DNA of 64,000 nt from Syngnathus acus (GCF_901709675.1 NC_051091.1:6296967-6360966), one strand, 5' to 3'; positions 1-16,295 are shown, counted from the first letter of the stretch. Notes: generated from the sequence alone by a model not told the origin. Numbers and translations: made by a program.

Positions 1-209
1 CAAGTGAGATATTTTAACTTATTTAGATTCACGTGTATACAATACTACTATAAATATTGAAAAATAATGCTCATTAAAACAGGTTGACAAAGAAATAAAT
101 ACTTATGGTTTATTAACAAGAAAAATAATAATATAAATCATGAACTGATCATTGGATTTTTTTTATTCTTTTTTTTTTTTTTTTAACTGCATACAATTTT
201 AATTTTCAG

Positions 210-3200
210 GCTCCACTTCCTGCAGACACCAGACCTAAAGATGTCCCCGTAAGTGGCCACCTTTTTCATTTTTAAGTGCAAACAAAGTTAGGAGAGACAC
301 TGAAACACACTAGCCTGAGGAATGTTGCATTGCGGTGTTGGCTGGGTGTTGTCTTTGTAAGCTGTACAGAACCTTCTCTGCCGCCTTCCCTACCGGATCT
401 TGTTGGCTCTTGTCCGACATTCACAAATGGACAAAAGTATTAAAACACACACCTAAATACATTAATTCATTTGTTCAGGGATGACCTTGACCCCTTAGTT
501 CCATCTGCATAGCAATTCCTCAACAATTCTCACATTTAGTTTTGAATGTCCAAACAGTGACTCAATAAAATTCAGGTCAATGTCCACGTTCGCCCTTCAC
601 TTCACCCGTCTGTTTCCTTTCCGGTGGTCATCAGAGCCTCATTTCCAATTTAGCACACTCCCACTTTGCCGTCTTGCGTTGCAAAGGCACTCCCTTTTTT
701 TTCGTCTCATGATCTTACCCACTTTTCTCCCATGTGAGTTCTGTGATTTTAAGCTTTAGTGTTTTGAATGCGCTTTAAGTTTTGTGTTACACGTGTAATT
801 CCAGGTAGTCTATTTCAGACTGCTTTGCCTCTTAAAGGAATTTTAAGGGTGTGTCAGTACTTTTCCTTGACTTCTGATCTGTTTGTGTTCTTTTGTTTAC
901 TTGTGGTCAAAAACGCCCTCTAGTGGAGAATTAAAAGAATCTTATGGCTCTTTCTCCTAAGCCAACTGCTTTTTCTTTTTGTAAGAAAATGTGTGCTCAG
1001 CTAATGGTGACACTTTGCGTTTCTCCTCAGAAACCACTCAGCACAGACGAGGCCCTGGAGTCCCTCTCGTCGGGTTTCATGACATCAACTGTTCCAACTG
1101 CACCCAAAATGCAGGAGGTCAGAAAGAGTTTTTGGTTTAAGCTCTTTTGGATGTTAACTTATTATTATTAATTTTTCCCCTACTCAGAAAAAAGATAAAG
1201 CCGCTGCCTCATCTGCTGCCGCGTGTTATGCTGCGCCATCGCTCGCGAAGGTAGAGACATTCAGATTTATAATTTCCATCGCTTCTTTTGCATCTTGCCT
1301 AGCAACTTCATTCCCTGCTGTGGTTGGTGTTTTCAGAAAGTCGACGTCCCTGCGCCTAAAGTAGCAACTCAACCTCCAGCTGATAAAAAAGCCAAGATGG
1401 AAGTTGATAACTTCTCGTTGGAATCTTTGATTCCCCAAGACCAATTCGAGGTATAAAATCACAACTGTAACTAACACTACTGTTCAACTAAATTCCTGTA
1501 GGTGGCACATTACAAACGGGTTTCCTTTTTTTTTTCCCCCCAATCATCAGTGTCATGCTTGCAACTATTATCAACATAATAGCATTTGTTTCCTGGTCTT
1601 AGAAAACTGAGTGTATGGGTCCTACAAAACTAATGCAGGCGGAAAAAGCCTCTTCAGACTTTTCGCTGAAGGCTGGACTGGACACAAAGCCCAATGAGGT
1701 CAGTGGCCATTCATTTGATTCCTTGCACTAATCATCCCACTTTGGCACTTCCTTAAAAGCCAATTATCTCCTCAGGGTGGCTCCATGTCTCAGTCTGCTC
1801 TCGGGGCTCTTAGTGACATGTTGCCAACATCGGAACGCAAACCGGAGCCTAAACTTCGACCTGAGGACATTGTCTCGGTAGGTAAACATCTCAAAGTTGT
1901 ATCTTCATAAGCATCCAGGCGGTATGCTAACCACACATAGTGACCATGTCCACCTTGTAGGAGAAAAAACACAAAGAGGAAGACGCTGTTCGTGTCGGAG
2001 AGAGGGATGATTCCATTGCACCAGAGTACAGGTTCAATGAGGAAGAACGTAGAAAATTACCTGCTCCAAAACCTAAGGTGAGACCACATAACGTTTAGAT
2101 TGCAAGGCCAAAGTGCTGGCTTATGTGACCTTCATATTAATTCTCAGTTTTTTTCTCCACAAAAATCCAATTTATAGTTTCATCAAATGCACATCATGCG
2201 CAAGTTAATGTAATCTTTTTTTTTCGCAGCCCACCTTGAACACTAATGAGGCCCTGGACCTCCTGTCTGGAGACCTTATGACCTCCTCCACAGTTCCTAC
2301 ACAGGTACACTCCACATCTTAGACAAATATCAGCAGTGATAATCAGTGCTTAACATCCACTCTTGCAGAAAGCTGAAGTCCCTACATTTGCTCCAACCAT
2401 CTGTGTGTGTCCTGGTGCACCCGAGCCTCCTAGGGTAACAATTGTGAACCTATCTATAATAATAAACATATCATAATAGACAGAGCTCCATTTTTTAAAA
2501 TTCTCTCCTCAGGGCAGTCCCTTGCCGCTAGATGCACTCAGCGCTCTTAGTGACACTCTACCAACAGATGCACCAAGACCTGAACCCCCCAAGCTCAGAC
2601 CTGAAGATATTGTCTCTGTAGGATGACAACAATCGGCACTTTTTCAGTGGTCAGGCATGAACACTTCATTTACTTCTTTCTTTATAACAGGAGAAAAAAC
2701 ACAAGGAGGAAGACGCCGTTCTCGTAGGAGAGAGAGAAGACTCGATTGCACCAGAGTACAGGTTCAACGAAGAGGAACTTAAAAAACGTCCCGCTCCGAA
2801 ACCTGAGGTGAGTCTCGACCAGCAGCCGTTTGAAGAGTTCAAAGAAGATATCTAATTTGATATTTATACTAGCAACAAAAATTGGGCACAACAGTTGGTG
2901 GTTCTCAAATGTTGCCCTTTGTGTCTCTTGTAGCCTTCTTTGAATACCAATGAGGCGTTAAGCTTTTTGTCTGGAGACTTCACAAGCTCCTCAGCTGCCC
3001 CAGCACAGGTAACCAACGGGTGATGTCAACTACAGATTATTATTATTTTGTGTTTGTATTTTTAATAACTTTTTTTGTTTTAAACTGACAAACTGCAATT
3101 CCAAAGAGGCTTACACAATGCGTGTGTTTCCAGACCAAAAAAACGTTAACCGCTCAAGATGTTTTGACTTCAACTAAATCGTCTGGTGTCCACGCACCGC

Positions 3201-5906
3201 TTCCTCCTACGAGCAGAAAGGCACCCCAGGTAAAACTTTCAAATTGGGACTCACTGTCCTCTCAAGCCTTCTGTCTTCTTCAGTTCAGTGTTCCTAGACT
3301 CTCTCTTGTATTTCCTCAGCTGTCAAACTGTCCTCCAATGTTACCACCGCAAGGAAAGCCCAAAACTGATGAGGTAATGTTGAAGACCAAACACTTGGTT
3401 TAAATTTTGATCATGAAAAGTATCCTAAATTTCCAGCCTTGTCTCCTCAGGGTGACTACATGCCTCTGGATGCTCTCGGTGCTCTTAGTGACACATTGCC
3501 AGCATCAGAACCAAGACCGGAACCCCCCAAACTTAGACCCGAGGACATTGTTTCCGTAAGAAACACGCATTACGATATTTTTGTTCAGTTTGCTAACGAA
3601 TTGCATCAAATGTATTGTATACGGTTACAATGTTTGACAAAGAATGGGTGACTATTGTTATTCTATTAATAGGAGGCTAAGCACAAAGAGGAAGAGGCCG
3701 TGCGTGTAGGAGAAAGGGAAGACTCCATTGCACCAAAATACAGGTTCAATGAGAAGGAACTCAAAAATAGGCCTGCCCCCAAGCCTCAGGTATGACATGA
3801 TCAGAGTCACTTGGAGTGTTTGATGCTGGTGATTGTTTTGATTTGTACTCAAAATCGGAACAACTGTCCGGTTGTGGTCACAGATATCGAAAATGTTATG
3901 ATGCATTTGAGAGTTTTCATTCAATCTAATGCTGTGATAATTTATACCTGCAGCCCAAGATGAATACCAGCGAGGCTCTTGACCTTCTATCTGGCGACTT
4001 GACCGCCTCTTCTGCTCCTGCTGTCCAGGCTCCTGTGCTTGCCTCATCTGCTGCTCCTGTGCATGTATGTTGAGTTCTGTTGTGTCTCGGTGGTAACTTG
4101 GCTGCTACATTTGTGAAGCACTGTTGTGAATTGACTAACTAAATCCTAGTCAATTCCTGAGGCAGAAAAACAGAGACAGAGAGTTATGTTGGTTAAGTCA
4201 AAAATTAAGATGTGCAGGTTCATTTAACAAACAACACGGCAAATAACTCATAACATAAAGTTAACCAAAATATACACGTATAAATCTTACCTTAAACACT
4301 GGTAGTTAGTTTCAAGGCATTTGACCCAATCAAAAACTGAGGGCTTCCTGTCCACCGCTGCCGTGTTCAAGTTCTTGACAGTGCATGAGAGTCCCTCTAG
4401 TGACATGGAGTTAAATTACAACAATGCAATTCAAAAGGAGAAAAATAGCCCACACACAAATCCAACTGGACTATTTTGAAAACATTCTTACTTGAATTAT
4501 TTCTCCCTTAGTCCTCTGCAGACTTTGCTCTGAATGCCTTAGCCGAAGACTTTGTTCCATCCTCTGCTGCCCCCAAAGTGAAATCTGCTGCTTTTGCCCC
4601 CACAAAAACTGCCTCACAGGTAACAACAAAAAGACGCAAAGAAAAGTGATCAAGATTATTGATATGATTGTTTTCTGCAATTTGTCATTGTGCATGTTTC
4701 TGCGTGCAGTTTTCCGCAGGAGACGACGGCGCCCTGGATGCTCTATCCAAAACTCTGATCACGGAAATCACTCCTGCCCCTCAGCCAGCCCCCGTTCCTG
4801 CCAAAGACCTTGTCAAGGTGGGCGCTGAGAAAAGACCACTCGCAGAATTAGGATCGTAACTGCTAAAAGCAAAACAAGACGGGATGAAGTAGCCGCACAA
4901 ATGTCCTGATGTTTTTGTTTGGTGTGCAGGAGAAGAAGGCTGTTGAAGAGAGGCTCATTAAAATGGGAGAGAGAGACGACACTCTTCCACCAGAGTACAG
5001 ACCCACCGAGGAGGATCTTAAGGTACCACACGCCATCAAATAAAGCTGCATTAGCCCAGTTGACAGTTGAATGACCTTTGCTACTAACTGAGGAAGTACA
5101 CAATTGTTTAACTCAACTATTCAGTGTGTGTAAATCAGTGTGACGTTAATCAACTTCCTTTTTTCTTTTTTTAAAGAAAATGGCCGAAGCTAAGGCCAAC
5201 GCGGACGCTAAACCAAAGATGGTAAGAGCCTTGCACAATCCAACAAGATGATGCATGTTGTGTGGATATGGAAATTCACCTTGTATTCTTTGGTGCCCCG
5301 TTCAAAGTCTATGGACGATAAGACGGCCTTGGACCTGCTGTCCGGCGATTTCAACACGTCGGCCTCATCGTCTGTTGCCGCCACCACAGAGCTGACACCT
5401 CCTGTCCTTGAGTCGAAGCCTCTGAGGGTAAAACACTAAGAATTGCTATTGTAAAATGGGATATTCTTAACATAAATAAATGTTCAACACCCCGTCATGA
5501 GGACCAAGTGTTTCATTGAACCTCCCCCGAGGTTGCCTAGCTTGACTTAAATGTTAATTAACTGTGTTACCGACAGAGCAAGAACAAGTCAAAGTCAAAG
5601 TTTAAAGTAAGCAACGATCGTGCTGCATGCTCAGAATTTATTTTTAGCGCACCAAATGACTATTTGCAAGCCTGTCTGTGCTTGATGCCACACACAGCCG
5701 CATGTATGCTTCACCTAATAGAAATGCATCAAGCCTGTTTGATGATTGTATGCAGAAGGTTCCCCCCAGTGTTACTTTTTTTTTTTAACTGACTATTTTT
5801 TTTCCAGAAACAACATGGATCAGAGCCTCCTGCGGACAACCAGCTCTCTGGTCAACTAAGCTCTGATGTCGTAAAGACATCTACAAAGCAAGGAAGGAAG
5901 AGCTAG
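210..5906 (+). CDS. cast: Calpastatin, 3' part (24 coding exons; 5' end outside window)
   Basis: Calpastatin is the specific cytosolic inhibitor of calpains. Exons: 210-248, 1031-1117, 1188-1250, 1337-1450, 1603-1698, 1776-1877, 1961-2077, 2230-2304, 2369-2434, 2513-2617, 2691-2807, 2934-3008, 3134-3229, 3320-3373, 3451-3555, 3673-3789, 3954-4064, 4512-4619, 4710-4817, 4930-5022, 5177-5221, 5308-5427, 5577-5606, 5808-5906 (TAG stop). They encode 713 residues. Four inhibitory repeats are visible. Subdomain A-like segments (EALDLLSGDL type) lie near residues 14-42, 207-231, 328-352 and 477-513. B-type segments follow an ALGALSDTLP exon and contain SIAPEYR, SIAPEYR, SIAPKYR and TLPPEYR (residues 168-206, 289-327, 438-476, 586-616). 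A last LDLLSGDF segment lies at 632-671, and the tail is basic and Ser/Lys-rich. Every exon is a multiple of three and every intron is phase 0. The N-terminal L domain is outside the window. The family call is firm; individual linker exons may be alternatively used. Confidence 0.95.
914..926 (-). promoter_or_regulatory. CTCF-like motif
   Basis: On the minus strand the sequence reads CCACTAGAGGGCGT, matching the vertebrate CTCF core at 13 of 14 positions. Located in a calpastatin intron. Confidence 0.4.
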
Positions 5907-7315
5907 ACAACTCGCTGTCAGGTTGGTGTCATCAAATGCGCTTGATGAAGAGGAAATGTAGCCCGTTCACAGAACAGGGTCAAAGGGTCTCGTGACAAAA
6001 CAGAAACTCGCGAGATGGATGGATGCATGCATGCATGCATGCGCGCATGAACAGTTACAGTTCAGATTTTCCAAAATATTTTTTTTTATCATCTAATGTA
6101 TCTTTAAGCTATGGCGAATGCACATTTTTTTATTTTTTTTATTAGTAAGGGAAATAAACCGACATGTTTGTGCTGCAGGTTGCTGGTGCACTTTGCCCTC
6201 CAGAGGCCTTTAAGGACGCACCAGTGGGGACCCTACTCTCTGCATTGAGATTGTATTTTTAATAAATAATCAAGGATCTACACGAGTTGAATGACAACAC
6301 ACACATGCACACACTTACATAAAACCATGCCTGGTTTCACTTGTAGTCAAGGATGAGGAGCTTTCGGTTTCTGTCTGTGCAGCGAGACATGCTGGAGAAT
6401 AAAAAAATCTGATGAGTTTGCTGGTCAATGTGGATAAAAAAGGTGATGCTCATACCTTGTTTTTGCTCTCCTACGTCACACAACGGGCGCATGAGCTCGG
6501 TGACTATCATCTTTCACAAGCAGCGAGGAATGAGTGTATAGTATTAAGATGTTGTGCAATGCTTTAGATGTGCTCAAGTGCCATTAAGATGCTTTGTTCG
6601 CTTTTATTTTGGATAATACATACAAATATGCAAAGCTCAACCTGGAGGCTTCTTCCTTGCAAATAACTGTTTTTTAAAAGAAATAGCTGTAGGGTCTATG
6701 GTATATATTTTGTAAAAAGTACTGGTGTCCACAATTGCACTTTGTAAACAAAGGTGGTGTTTACAACAAACTGTAAAAAAAAACCTTACAAAAAAATATT
6801 TTTCTCTATATAAGAAAACACTGTATGATTTACAAAGGGCTCCCTCTGTTTTTGTTTGGGTTTGAGAGGTGAGATATTTTAGATATGGGAATACTAATTA
6901 AATATAATAAATACTAATAATCACTCTATGAGTATTTTACACACCATTTGTGCCTAAAAGGAATTTGAAAAACACATGAACTACTTCATGTGGGAAAGGC
7001 TAAATACTGTTTAGAACATCTTTCATGACTTTTTTTTTCTAGGTGCAAGGGATCCGTTTGTGTGTGTGTGTGTGTTACACCGTAACAGGAACAAAAACTC
7101 CTGACTTGGTGGTTTTTCACGTTGCAAAATGGTATAGCAGCCCACTTCCTGTTCACTTCGGTGGGCTTAAACTCAACATTTATTTTGCTAAAACCATTGA
7201 ATGTTTATATATTTTAGCCAGGATCCTGAATGACTGATGGTGATGCAAATGAGCGGGTTTGTTGGAATTATAGTGACAAAACAATGAACATAAATAAAGA
7301 AATGATTCATTAAAA
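5907..7315 (+). other. cast: cast 3' UTR and downstream sequence with two candidate poly(A) signals
   Basis: No coding signal is seen after the calpastatin stop. AATAAA occurs at 6261-6266 (inside AATAAATAAT) and again at about 7292, so short and long 3' ends are both possible. A pyrimidine-poor CTGCAG followed by GTTGC near 6175-6182 could be a UTR splice acceptor, but this is not established. The stretch also holds a short ATGC-repeat patch (6014-6050) and a (TG)n run (7060-7076). Confidence 0.5.
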
Positions 7316-8076
7316 TTCAAATGAGTGTTCTCTTTTTTTTTTATGCTAATATCAGAATTTTGGGAATTCTAAAATAATATGCACGTAATGTGCAAATAAG
7401 TTTTTTGCAGACCCTTAATGACAAAACAATGACAACGCATCAATGCAAATGATTCATTTTTTAAATTCAAATACGTAAATGTTCTTCGATTTCACCTACT
7501 GTCTCAAACATACGAATTCTAAAATACCATATATTTAGATGTTTTGGCAAATAATATAATCCAGAAAAAAACATATTTCAAAAATAAATTCTAATTCAGT
7601 ATTGGCAAAAAAAAAATGGTTGTTATAAAAATCAGAAATGAACATTAAATTATTCTCAAAGTAAACCGTTTTACTTTTTTTTACAATCCTTAAAATTTAG
7701 AGAAATGTACATACTAAAATGAGAATGCAAAACAATACAAACCTTTTGATATTCACCCGAATGAAGAAATATTCTTGGCGTCTACAGTACATGTCTAACA
7801 TTCATTCATCATTTACCACGACACGACAACAAACTGACTCTTCAACAAAAAATAACGTCATTCGGTTTAGTTATTAAGAAATAAAAGAAAAAAATTGTAA
7901 ATCCTCATTGCCGCTAAATCCGAACCACATTGAACGGAGTTGAAAATAGGAGCTGCTAAGCACGTAATTTTGTTGAAAAGCTTTTTTTTACGCATCCAGT
8001 GACACTTTGTTAAAATATGTCATCACAATAGAATGTTTCTAGAGTTGTATAAAGATCAATACTGCTGCTGCTGTTG
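7316..8076. other. AT-rich gap between convergent cast and cd8a
   Basis: AT-rich sequence without ORFs, lying between the tail of cast (plus strand) and the stop codon of cd8a (minus strand). Its right part must hold the cd8a 3' UTR. I did not find a clean AATAAA on the minus strand close to the stop. There is no sign of a second CD8 gene here. Confidence 0.5.
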
Positions 8077-9556
8077 TTATTGGTTTCCAGGAGCCGTTTT
8101 CTTCTGCAGCCTGAAAAAGACGGAAAAGCTCATTTGGATGAACAGGTTTTTGAGCTAGTTTTGAGTATTAATAGCTGTTGTTTTGTTTTTTTCTATTTAA
8201 TTTTACTATATCAGTATTTTTGTCATTACAAATTTTAGTCTTTCAAATGTTATTTTGTTGACAAGGAATATTAAAGATGTATATGTCTTTTAATTCTGAA
8301 ATATTACTTTATGGAGCCATTCAAATGAATGACATGTTTCCATTAATTATACCCGAGTAGAATTTAAAATTTATTTACTATGTATTCTCTCATATCATGA
8401 ATTCACATTCCTGATATGAACAGTGTACATTTTCAGCTGATGTCATTGTGATGTTTGGTGGTCATAAACTTCAATCTTGTCTAAAATGTGGGCCACGGTT
8501 GAAATTAGAATTTGACACCATGAAATTCTAAAAACAACATACCTCTTTTTATAATGATGTGGGCATCTGCGTGTCCTCATACCTGGGGTGGGAAAAAAAC
8601 ATTTAACTGCTATACAACAATAAAGTGAGTATATTTCTCAACATGTAAAGGATAAAGCCAAAATTAAAATGGGACGTGATAGCCTCCTTGAGGACTGCCA
8701 CTTCCATTTTGGACATATTCAAAGGAACTTACGATTGCAGTACACTATGATAATGACGATGATTAGGAGCAGAAGGGCACAACTGCCCAACAGTGGAATC
8801 AGTATGATGGGATTACACAACATGGAGTCACCTAATCAAGAAATACATTTTAGTTTAGATATTGATTATCGATTGTTACTTCCTTGTATTCACCCACCCA
8901 AGCTTAGTGACACAAGAGTGACATTAGTAACGTACCTCGCTTAGTAGCATCGACAGAAGCACAGGGCGAGACGCTCATGGGTGGATTGGGTTTGAGTGTG
9001 GGGGCCGCAGAAGCTTCAACAATTTCTCAAGAAAACAAGTTTTATATTATCAAATGCTGTCCCATTATTATCGTGCTTGCAATCATTGTAACTTAAAAAA
9101 AATAAAATCTTACCTCCTGTCAGTCGGGTGACATCGCCAAATATTAATTCGCCGCTTTTTAGGGAAGCACAAATGTAAAGGCCGCTATCACGGCCTTTGT
9201 TGAAGGAGTTCAGACTAATGACGTCCTCATTGGGTTTTCGTTTGAAGATGGACGAGAAGGAGTTCTTTTCTGATTTTAATACGCCGTTGTTGGAGAAAGA
9301 TGCCAGGAAATCGATGTTGTATTTGTCCGATACTCGAAACCACATAACCACGGAACCAGACTCAGAGGGACTGCATTGAATTTCAACCTTCTGCCCTTCT
9401 TTGATTTTCTGCTCTATTGCAGCTTCAACAGTTAACCCTGGAAGACAATTGCAAAGTTAGAACTGTTTCTCATCACAGTAGAAATATTTCAGGTCACATT
9501 TACTTACTGTTGTGAAACAACAGCGTTGCCAGGATGCAAATCCACTGTCGACCCAT
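8077..9556 (-). CDS. cd8a: T-cell surface glycoprotein CD8 alpha chain
   Basis: CD8 alpha is the co-receptor on cytotoxic T cells that binds MHC class I and brings Lck to the T-cell receptor. Coding exons on the minus strand, 5' to 3': 9508-9556 (signal peptide, ATG at 9556-9554), 9114-9437 (Ig V domain), 8936-9025 (hinge), 8733-8831 (transmembrane), 8543-8582 and 8077-8110 (tail). Total 636 nt, 211 aa. The V domain shows Cys38, Trp49 and DSGLYIC with Cys106, ending in FGDVTRLTG. The hinge is Pro-rich with NPPMSVSPC. The membrane segment covers about residues 163-184. The tail carries RRCPHHYKKR (194-196 = CPH), the teleost counterpart of the mammalian CxCP Lck-binding motif; this favours alpha over beta. 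Length fits teleost CD8 alpha. No cd8b is visible nearby. Confidence 0.9.
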
Positions 9557-11165
9557 TTCAAAGTAGAGAACTGCTGTGTCAGGAAGGAGTCTGCTCGAGT
9601 GAGATGACACACAGGCCAAATGCCTTCCAAGGTGTCAAAGAGCCTCATTGCAGCACATCGCATCAAGATTGCATTTGATGCAATGTTTGAGGAGGAGCTT
9701 GCTGATCTGCATGTCACCCCTCCTGAAGTTAACTGGCTGGCCTGAAGGCCGCCATGCGGTTTTATAACTATATATTAAATGTCACAGTTGATAGGAAGTG
9801 GAAAAATGACCGCACTTATAAATGAATATACTGTGTCTCAGTTGACAGGAAGTGGAAAAATGGACGCTCTGTGAGATGCTATAAAGCGGTGGATTTTGCG
9901 GTACTGTGTGTAGTCAAGTGGCTCTGCATAGAAAATATCGTCAAAAACATTTTGGTCTTCGATTGCAATAATAAACACGGCATATTGACGAGTGAGAGCC
10001 AAAGACAAGGTGACACTCCGTAGAACCGCCTGACCCAAAACATGTGTTTGAATGTAGAAGCAGTTTGCACTCCTGTGGTCTCAGGTGCGTAACCTCTAGC
10101 TGAGCCGAGTCCTATAAACCCAGCTTCAATTATGACCTAAAATATCAAAACACACTTAACAGCTTTTTAAGTTATTTCAGAAACATTCAAAGGAGTTGGA
10201 TCACTATTTGTATTTTTTACAATTGGTTTTGAATTTTGATGGAGTCAAGCCAGTTTAAATGTGCAGCAGTCTAATTTCTGTGAAATAAAGTTCTACAAAG
10301 GTGCATGGGGGTTCTCTTAGGTGAGAGGATGTGGGTCCCCCTGAAGAACTGAGTGAGTCGAGTGAGACGGGAACGAGACCACAGGATTCTATGAAAACAG
10401 GAGATCTTGATGAGCTTTAGAGTTGGTTGGTTATGCGTCACTCCACAATAAAGCGCTTGTTTGGATTTTGTCATCGCAGTCTGTTAAAACATCTACTGAG
10501 ATTCTGCTTTTACCTCATTAGGTTTATTAAAGTTCGGTTAAACATGTTCTGTTGTTTATCATTTTATCTGTTTTTTTTAACTGTACATTTTAGTTTACGG
10601 AGGCAGTTAGTTAAGAAAGGTTTGTGGAAAATGAGCCCCACCCGCACACGTCTATATAGCGTTGCTGTCTTGAACTTTTGTTCAAAGGAAACAATAGGGT
10701 ACTATACAAGCATAAGCTAATATAATTTATTTTAGTCATTAAAATATTATCAAGGGGAAATCCAACTCTGCTGTATCTGGTGTGTTGCAGGCCTCACATA
10801 AAAGCGAGCAAAGATTCAGAGTGAGTGATGCACCGCAACACTTGAGCAGGGAGGGTGGGGACGATCTCTTGCTCAAGGCCAAGCAACTAGCTACCACTTA
10901 TATTGATTTTAAAGATAGCTATTCGGTTGTGAGCCATATTTGAGCTCGTTCACAATGTTACCCGAGCCGCATCTCTGGAAGCTAGCCCACAAGGCTCCAT
11001 GAGATGAAATGACTAAATGTTCCACAAGGGCCCTCAATGACCCAAAAGCGCCCACCACAGGCTGTTGAAGGGATTAAAAGCCTTGCTCCACAAAGTGGCT
11101 TTGACAAGTCTTTTCAATTGTCTTGAAAACTACTAGAAACCGTCATTTTAAATAAATGTCTGTAT
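9557..11165. other. Gap between cd8a and the zmat1-like gene
   Basis: No coding exon recognised on either strand. The left part should be the cd8a promoter. The right part should be the 3' UTR of the minus-strand zmat1-like gene; a minus-strand AATAAA lies at 10736-10741, about 430 bp past its stop. The remainder is ordinary AT-rich sequence. Confidence 0.45.
9785..9866 (-). promoter_or_regulatory. Tandem ETS/MYB-like motif pair upstream of cd8a
   Basis: Two 28-bp copies (9785-9812 and 9839-9866, period 54 bp, about 25 of 28 identical) lie 230-310 bp upstream of the cd8a start codon. Read on the cd8a strand, each holds CACTTCCT (an ETS core) followed by TCAACTG, which fits both a MYB site and an E-box. 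CD8 promoters and enhancers in mammals use ETS-family and RUNX factors. The duplication is seen directly; its regulatory role is inferred. Confidence 0.4.
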
Positions 11166-15151
<3,986 letters not shown>

Positions 15152-15522
15152 TTTAGCCCCGACTGATGCGCAGGCGTGCTGAGTTTAAAGAGCTGCTTGT
15201 TGAGAACCAAAAAAAAAAAAAAAAAAAAAAATAGATAACTGCAGTCAATGGAATAAAATAGCTGTCAAAAAGATGTGTGCATGATGACTAACCTTTGTAT
15301 TCGTTACAGTAAAAAAGAAAAAGTAAACAACATAATAAAAATTATTATGATATAATAATCACCGTAATAATAATAATAATAACTCTTAATGAGGGCAGAT
15401 CGCATTTTATGGCCAACTAATGTAGAAATCTAGTTCCACACTACGTTTTCTTTCTTGCAGCCTTCTGTGACGTAGCAGACACAAATTGAAGACAAAAAAA
15501 TAATAATATCAAAATAAACTCT
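15152..15522. other. Promoter region of the zmat1-like gene, with a poly-A tract
   Basis: This is the short gap between the zmat1-like start codon and the end of gnrh2, both on the minus strand. It holds an uninterrupted A run of about 22 bases near 15210-15231 and AAT/TAA-rich simple sequence at about 15330-15380. The zmat1 promoter must lie here. No TATA box was identified. Confidence 0.4.
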
Positions 15523-15527
15523 TTATT
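15522..15527 (-). terminator. gnrh2: Poly(A) signal AATAAA for gnrh2
   Basis: A canonical AATAAA on the minus strand about 120 bp past the gnrh2 stop codon. This gives a short 3' UTR, as expected for this small gene. Confidence 0.6.
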
Positions 15528-15644
15528 TCAATCATGTTTTGAACACCCATTAACTAACCACTGAATGCCACAAATCTTTCTGTTTAAGTCAACAGCTCAC
15601 ATTGCGTTAAATGAAATCAAAATGAATAAGGAGAGACAGGCCTG

Positions 15645-16114
15645 TTACTTTCTCTTCTGGAGCTCTCTGGTTAAGATATCCAACTGTAAAGACAGCCATT
15701 CGGTAAGTTAATTACAGCACACTATAATTAAAAGCATTGACACCCTGATTTATTTTCCATTTTTAAAATGAAATTTTATGCATGTAATCCAGGGAACTGG
15801 CACTTTCCACTTACAAGGACGGCCTTGAGAATACTCCTCCGTTGTGGTCTCAAGTAACTGCATTCCCCTCCCTCACATAATTTGATCTCCTCCGAAATCT
15901 GAGAATGAGATGATAGAATAAATCAATCAAACACACACCCAAACGTAAAGTGGGTATACACATTAATACTGCGACTGACCTCTGATGTGCCAAAGGAGTC
16001 CAGGTCCCTCTTGCCTCCAGGATACCAACCATGAGACCAGTGCTGGCCATTGGACAGCTGAGCTTCAATACATAGAAGCAGTCCAAGAAGTAAAGCCAGG
16101 CGAGATACACTCAT
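15645..16114 (-). CDS. gnrh2: Progonadoliberin-2 (GnRH2 precursor)
   Basis: GnRH2 (chicken GnRH-II) is a midbrain neuropeptide acting on GnRH receptors in reproduction and feeding behaviour. Coding exons on the minus strand: 15980-16114 (ATG at 16114-16112), 15815-15898, 15645-15683 (TAA). These give 85 aa, the usual teleost length. Residues 1-23 are a signal peptide. Residues 24-33 are the hormone [10 protein letters not shown]. Gly34-Lys35-Arg36 is the amidation and cleavage site. Residues 37-85 are the GnRH-associated peptide, with two Cys in [10 protein letters not shown] 5' UTR acceptor lies just before the ATG (exon starts at 16123). A likely non-coding first exon ends at 16296 with a GTAAGG donor. 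The next gene upstream on the same strand is ptpra, as in human 20p13. Confidence 0.97.
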
Positions 16115-16295
16115 AATTATGACCTAAAAGCAAAGATGGATACAAGTCATGTCAGCCCAACTCTTTACGGATTTTTTCCCCCCCCAAAACATTTGAAAAA
16201 GACATGGACAATGATGCTATTAGGCTACCAATTTGCTTGCATGTTTAAATTCTCACAATAAAATGTATAAAATATGGTAAAAATATAAGCCTTAC

